A DNA stretch of 64,000 bases from Parvularcula sp. LCG005 (GTDB taxonomy: Bacteria > Pseudomonadota > Alphaproteobacteria > Caulobacterales > Parvularculaceae), in the NCBI RefSeq assembly GCF_032930845.1, contig NZ_CP136758.1, positions 1,255,001-1,319,000 on the forward strand. Reading direction: 5' to 3'. Shown in pieces: positions 58,988-64,000 of this stretch. Below the pieces are notes generated by a model. It had not been told where the DNA came from and did no database searches. It worked only from the letters and a program-made list of their open reading frames with translations. The position numbers and the translations under genes are program-made. How positions within the stretch are numbered: position 1 is the first letter of the stretch; every line of letters starts with the position of its first letter.

Positions 58988-59524
58988 ATGACCATCATCT
59001 GCGCCTATCGTGACACCGCTGCGGGCAAGACCTGGCTCGGATCAAACAGCCGTGGGCTGGTGGGTGATACCGTCCTTCCCGGTGATGTGAGCAAATGGAC
59101 AATTTTCGGTGACTGGGCCTTCGCGTTCTCGGGCAAGGGACTTGTGACGGATGTCATTCTCGGTCTGGAAGCGGAATTTCCGAAGACGGATAAAAATGTC
59201 CATGCGGTGGTGGCGCTTATCCGCAAGGCGCTGCGGGACATGGAGATTGGCAAGGAAGATGACGGCGCCATGGATTTCCAGACCCATGGCCTGCTCGTCC
59301 ACCGGTCCGGCAAGATTTACGACATTGACGGGCATCTGTCCGTCGCGCCGATCAACGAAGACACATTGTGGGCCTGTGGCAGCGGCATGGACTACGCGCT
59401 TGGGGCCTCGCACGCCCTGACAGCGCAGTCGATCAGTCCACGCGACGTTCTGAAGTCATCAATTGAAGCGGCAATCGCACTCGACAGCGGTTGTCCGGGT
59501 ACACCGATAATCGAGGAGTTTTAG
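58988..59524 (+). CDS. HslV-like Ntn hydrolase without HslU
   Basis: 178 residues, the size of HslV. After Met removal the N-terminal residue is Thr1 (MTIICAY), the nucleophile in HslV and proteasome beta subunits. GDTVLPGDVSK aligns with HslV GNTVMKGNVKK, putting Lys35 at the place of catalytic Lys33; HslV Asp17 aligns with Asn19. WACGSGMDYALGASHALTAQ matches IGSGGPYAQAAARAL of HslV, and the C-terminus has the same helix plus EEF end. No hslU is beside it, and overall identity is low. Stop and start codons abut those of rlmE and guaB, so it is part of that operon. Confidence 0.75.
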   Translation: MTIICAYRDTAAGKTWLGSNSRGLVGDTVLPGDVSKWTIFGDWAFAFSGKGLVTDVILGLEAEFPKTDKNVHAVVALIRKALRDMEIGKEDDGAMDFQTHGLLVHRSGKIYDIDGHLSVAPINEDTLWACGSGMDYALGASHALTAQSISPRDVLKSSIEAAIALDSGCPGTPIIEEF

Positions 59525-61000
<1,476 letters not shown>

Positions 61001-61019
61001 AATATCAGAGGCGTAGATT

Positions 61020-62327
61020 ATGCGTGATGGTGGCCGTGTATCAGCAGCGATGGAAATCCTCGATGATTTCAATTCGCGACGTGTACCGCTGAAAGTCTGC
61101 CTGTCTGATTGGGCGCGCAATGCGCGTTTTGCCGGGTCGAAAGACCGCGCCGCCATTTCCGGCCTTGCTCTGGACGTCTTGCGGCGTCGGGAAAGCCTTT
61201 ATGCGACCGATGGCGGGACACGCATGGCCGTCGCGCTGGCGCTTCGTCACCTCTGGGCGTGGCCGGTGAAGCGTATTGTGGATGCCTATGCCGACGAACC
61301 CCACGGTCCGGGTGATCTTGATGATCTCGAGCTGGAACTGATCGAGCAGGGCATTCCGACACCAGAGGAAAAAAGCGAGCAGGCGGAAGTGCCGGCTTTC
61401 GTTTACGACATGCTTGCCCGCGTGTCCGACGATCCGGTGGCTGAGGGGCTTGCCTCTTGCGCGCGTGCAGCGACGGATCTGCGCGTAAACACGCTGAAGG
61501 CGGATCCTGAAAAGGCGATGAAGGCCCTGGTAACGGTCGGTGTCGAACCGTCTGTCTACGCGGTGAACGGTCTTCGGGTCCCGGCGCCATCGCCCGACCA
61601 ACGCGCCGCCGATGTGACGATCACGCCCGCCTATCAGAAGGGCTGGGTGGAGGTGCAGGACGAAGGTTCACAGATTGCGGCGCTGGCCGCGGGCCGACTT
61701 TCCGAGGACCGACAGGGAGCGCAGGTTCTCGACTACTGCGCTGGCGGGGGCGGTAAATCGCTGGCCCTGGCAGCATTGATGGACAATCGTGGCCAGATTT
61801 TTGCCTATGACAATGACGCCCGGCGCCTGGCACCGATCTTTGAGCGGCTGACCCGCTCCAATATCCGCAATGTGCAGGTCATCAGTCCGGCTGAGGATGT
61901 CAGCAAGCTCGAGGAGCTTGTCGGGAAGATGGACGTCGTCTTCGTGGACGCCCCCTGTACGGGGTCAGGAACCTGGCGTCGCCGGCCCGACACCAAATGG
62001 CGCCTGACCGAAGAACAGCTGGCGACACGCATGGATGAGCAGGATGAGGTTCTTGGACTGGCAGCCCAATACGTCAAACCGGGCGGCGCACTGGTCTATG
62101 TCACCTGTTCGGTTTTTGCCGAGGAAAACGAGGACCGCATCGCTGCATTTCTCAGCCGTAACGAAGGATTTACCCTATCCGACGCCCGCGCCGCGATCAT
62201 TCAGTCCGGCGGCGTGCGCGCAGACAGTGACCTTCCGCCGCTCAGCGAGGGAGGCACTTTGCGCCTTTCACCCCGTCTGACCGACACCGATGGGTTCGGA
62301 ATCACGCGCCTTCAGCGGCGCTCGTGA
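61020..62327 (+). CDS. rsmB: RsmB/NOP-family RNA cytosine methyltransferase
   Basis: 435 residues. The N-terminal part is NusB-like and helical; the C-terminal part is a SAM methyltransferase with LDYCAGGGGKSLALAALM, DAPCTGSGTWRRRPDTKW (Cys313) and VTCSVFAEENEDR (catalytic Cys363). It makes m5C in rRNA, by homology m5C967 of 16S rRNA. A C-terminal RNA-binding extension ends the protein. The start at 61020 lacks a strong ribosome site. Confidence 0.9.
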   Translation: MRDGGRVSAAMEILDDFNSRRVPLKVCLSDWARNARFAGSKDRAAISGLALDVLRRRESLYATDGGTRMAVALALRHLWAWPVKRIVDAYADEPHGPGDLDDLELELIEQGIPTPEEKSEQAEVPAFVYDMLARVSDDPVAEGLASCARAATDLRVNTLKADPEKAMKALVTVGVEPSVYAVNGLRVPAPSPDQRAADVTITPAYQKGWVEVQDEGSQIAALAAGRLSEDRQGAQVLDYCAGGGGKSLALAALMDNRGQIFAYDNDARRLAPIFERLTRSNIRNVQVISPAEDVSKLEELVGKMDVVFVDAPCTGSGTWRRRPDTKWRLTEEQLATRMDEQDEVLGLAAQYVKPGGALVYVTCSVFAEENEDRIAAFLSRNEGFTLSDARAAIIQSGGVRADSDLPPLSEGGTLRLSPRLTDTDGFGITRLQRRS

Positions 62328-62629
62328 GATTTTCGTCTCAGGGGTTGGAATGTTCCGTTATTCGCGCTAAGGCTTGAGTCGTGGACGAACATGTGTTCGC
62401 CATTTGACTTCCCACCGCCTAAAACTGGTTATTGGCATTTGCTGTATCAGCAATGTGGTGGGCGAGGATAAACATCCTTCGCAACGGAGTCAGTCAAGAG
62501 CAATCAGCGTTATCTGAACTGTCGACAGGGGCAGTGCAGAGTGGGGTTTTCTGAACATTTTGTTTGGATTTGGCATTGAGGTGAACTCAATACCTCCGCA
62601 CGCGAGAACAGGATTATCAATTTACGCTT
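62328..62629. other. rsmB-DUF4167 intergenic region (302 bases) with structure
   Basis: No gene seen. It holds a perfect palindrome-like repeat CGAACA-TG-TGTTCG (62386-62399), a nested stem CCCACC (62411-62416)/GGTGGG (62457-62462) enclosing a bulged hairpin (CATTTGCTG-TAT-CAGCAATG, 62436-62455), and a hairpin ATTGAG-GTGAA-CTCAAT (62575-62591) 38 bases before the DUF4167 start. This amount of structure suggests an mRNA leader or a small RNA. Confidence 0.5.
62386..62399. promoter_or_regulatory. Inverted repeat CGAACA-TG-TGTTCG, possible operator
   Basis: Two perfect 6-bp arms around a 2-base centre. GAAC-N4-GTTC is the form of the Gram-positive LexA (Cheo) box, not of the direct-repeat box seen before recA in this window. 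It may be bound by another dimeric regulator. Location: 231 bases before the DUF4167 start. Confidence 0.4.
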
Positions 62630-63238
62630 ATGGCGCAAAATTCGAAACGCGGGCGTCAGAACAACAGACGCCGTCAGGGTGGGAATAATCTCAACCGTTC
62701 CATGGATTCCACGGGCCCAGAGGTCAAGATCCGCGGCACGGCAGCGCAGATATACGATAAATACCAGACACTTGCGCGTGACGCAGCGTCTGCGGGTGAT
62801 CGTGTGCGCGCGGAGAGCCTCCTTCAGCACGCTGAGCACTATTTTCGTGTGATGCGCTCCATGCAGAGTGCGGCTGAGAAGCAGGAAGGGCGTTCTCACG
62901 AGGATCGTGGGGACAATCGGTCCGATGATCGTGATGATAATCAGATCGATCAGGACGACGACAATGATGACAATGAGGCCGAGGAGGCGCCGCGTCCGGC
63001 CGCCCGTTCGCCTCGTCGCTCAGAAAAGTCTGACAAGTCCGACAAGGCTGAAAAGGCTGAGAAATCAGAAGCCGAGGCCACCTCCGCCAACGAGACTGAC
63101 GCCAGTGCCGATGATGAAGAGGGCGGACCGAAACGGCGTCCTCGTCGCCGTCGTGCGCCGCGCCGGAGCGCCGAGGCTGGTGATGACGGTTCGGAATCGT
63201 CATCAGAAAACGCTGATGAGTCGGCGCCGGCCGCTTGA
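62630..63238 (+). CDS. DUF4167 domain protein
   Basis: 202 residues. The N-terminal 80 residues carry the DUF4167 pattern: basic RRRQGGNN, then VKIRGTAAQIYDKYQTLARDA and LLQHAEHYFRVM, a family found in Alphaproteobacteria and likely RNA-binding because of its basic start (inference). The rest is low-complexity: alternating acidic (Asp/Glu), Lys-Ser and Arg-rich stretches, probably disordered. Function unknown. Confidence 0.88.
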   Translation: MAQNSKRGRQNNRRRQGGNNLNRSMDSTGPEVKIRGTAAQIYDKYQTLARDAASAGDRVRAESLLQHAEHYFRVMRSMQSAAEKQEGRSHEDRGDNRSDDRDDNQIDQDDDNDDNEAEEAPRPAARSPRRSEKSDKSDKAEKAEKSEAEATSANETDASADDEEGGPKRRPRRRRAPRRSAEAGDDGSESSSENADESAPAA

Positions 63239-63251
63239 CCGACTGCGGTGT

Positions 63252-63275
63252 GAAGGCCTGTTTCGGGCCTTCTCT
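63252..63275 (+). terminator. Possible terminator after DUF4167
   Basis: Stem GAAGGCC (63252-63258) and GGCCTTC (63266-63272) with a 7-base loop and a weak pyrimidine tail (TCTTC). Modest Rho-independent terminator; the tail is poor. Confidence 0.5.
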
Positions 63276-63325
63276 TCAAATGCTGGATGTTGACCGCGGC
63301 CGACGGTCATTCCAGGGACGCTTCC

Positions 63326-64000
63326 ATGTCGCCCGACGATTTCGACTTTGTTCTTCCTGAAGAGCTCATTGCGCTTGAGCCGGCCCAGCCGCGCGACAGC
63401 TCGCGTCTGCTGCATGTTCGGCCCGATGGTCTAGGCCATCACACATTCCGTGAACTGCCGACCCTCCTTCGGCCCGGCGATGTCCTTGTCATTAACGATA
63501 CCAAGGTTTTTCCCGCCGCCTTGACCGCCATCCGTCCCGCGCGCGCGGAGGGCGGCGGCGGTGATGTTCAGGTGGACGTCAATCTCCTGCATCCGGTTTC
63601 GGAGGAGGAAAAGGTGGTTGTCTGGCGCGCCTTTGCCCGACCCGCAAAACGCCTGCGCGAGGGCGATATCTTGCACTTCGGCGATAGGTTCAGTGGCGAG
63701 ATTGTCGCCCGTCGGGCGGGCGAGATCGATCTTCGCGTTTCCCTTTCTGCTGATCAGTTCATGCGCGGACTGCATGACGTCGGGCAAATGCCGTTGCCGC
63801 CCTATATTGCGCGCAAGCGGGGCACGCGGCCGGAGGATCGGGAAAATTATCAGACCATCTTTGCACGGCTTGAAGGTTCTGTTGCTGCGCCGACCGCGGG
63901 CCTGCATTTTACCGACCAGACTTTTGCCGATCTCGAGGCCCGGGGAATCAGCGTTGAGCGGGTGACACTGCATGTAGGGGCTGGCACGTTTCTGCCGGTG
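63326..64000 (+). CDS. queA: S-adenosylmethionine:tRNA ribosyltransferase-isomerase, 5' part
   Basis: The first 225 codons are present and the frame is open at the window end. QueA converts preQ1 in tRNA to epoxyqueuosine. Diagnostic segments: DFDFVLPEELIALEPAQPRD at the start, GDVLVINDTKVFPA, MPLPPYIARK and VAAPTAGLHFT, then ERVTLHVGAGTF at the edge. ATG at 63326. The 3' third lies outside the window. Confidence 0.96.
   Translation, partial: MSPDDFDFVLPEELIALEPAQPRDSSRLLHVRPDGLGHHTFRELPTLLRPGDVLVINDTKVFPAALTAIRPARAEGGGGDVQVDVNLLHPVSEEEKVVVWRAFARPAKRLREGDILHFGDRFSGEIVARRAGEIDLRVSLSADQFMRGLHDVGQMPLPPYIARKRGTRPEDRENYQTIFARLEGSVAAPTAGLHFTDQTFADLEARGISVERVTLHVGAGTFLPV

Noticed and set aside
62868-63293. 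Alternative plus-strand frame in the 3' part of the DUF4167 gene
   Set aside because: It is a frame shift of the low-complexity tail; no ribosome site or domain.

Overview
The window reads as chromosomal DNA of a GC-rich alphaproteobacterium. I infer a marine-type lineage near Hyphomonadaceae or Parvularculaceae, but the family is not proven here. Signs for this are: a direct-repeat LexA box (GTTC-N7-GTTC) upstream of recA; a tRNA-His with A73 and no encoded G-1; the order nuoJKLMN-birA-coaX-rnj-DUF1467; CobT next to an esterase-like phytase gene and rpmB; DUF4167; and a TIGR02444/UbiX/YdcH cluster. Apart from one AT-rich gene (43638-44054), the window looks like core chromosome. I see no prophage, IS element, CRISPR array or integron.

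Layout. 1-1290: 3' part of a 23S rRNA gene, a 5S rRNA gene and a strong terminator. 1430-6128: maleylacetoacetate isomerase diverging from a MarR regulator, then a three-gene TRAP uptake system. 6213-10142: a degenerate GT-A-fold protein and RNase R. 10284-16585: NlpD-like factor, DUF3108 protein, L28, a membrane protein, a phytase-like protein and CobT. 16773-19482: glycerol kinase and recA. 19903-29566: the membrane arm of complex I (nuoJ-N) without nuoA-I, then biotin ligase, pantothenate kinase, RNase J and DUF1467. 29700-34531: MgtE, facing a tightly coupled minus-strand operon ubiX > TIGR02444 > YdcH-like > cyclophilin > PPK2, and a second YdcH gene. 34618-40784: an SDR lacking its catalytic Tyr and Lys, an M48 protease, CysK, tRNA-His, a phosphopantetheinyl transferase, an SGNH esterase and a lipoprotein aldose epimerase.

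40802-52507 is the most coherent metabolic block. A CHAD protein is followed by mccB > DUF4279-like > mccA on the minus strand. Diverging from mccB is a six-gene plus-strand operon: isovaleryl-CoA dehydrogenase, a FadR-type GntR regulator, prpD, prpB, a thiolase and prpC. Leucine degradation and the 2-methylcitrate (propionyl-CoA) cycle therefore appear to share one divergent promoter region, which carries a FadR-type operator, TTGTCCGACAA (45711-45721). 52693-56363 is a sugar cassette (GntR, aldose 1-epimerase, Na+/solute symporter). 56456-64000 holds an Lrp regulator, Ppx/GppA, RlmE, a small HslV-like Ntn hydrolase without HslU, GuaB, an RsmB-family methyltransferase, DUF4167 and the start of queA, which is cut by the window end.

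The best candidates for something not well described are: the stand-alone HslV-like Thr hydrolase fused by position into the rlmE-guaB operon (58988-59524); the foreign-looking DUF4279-like gene coupled to mccA; the pseudo-SDR at 34618; and the break of the nuo operon at the recA/nuoJ junction.
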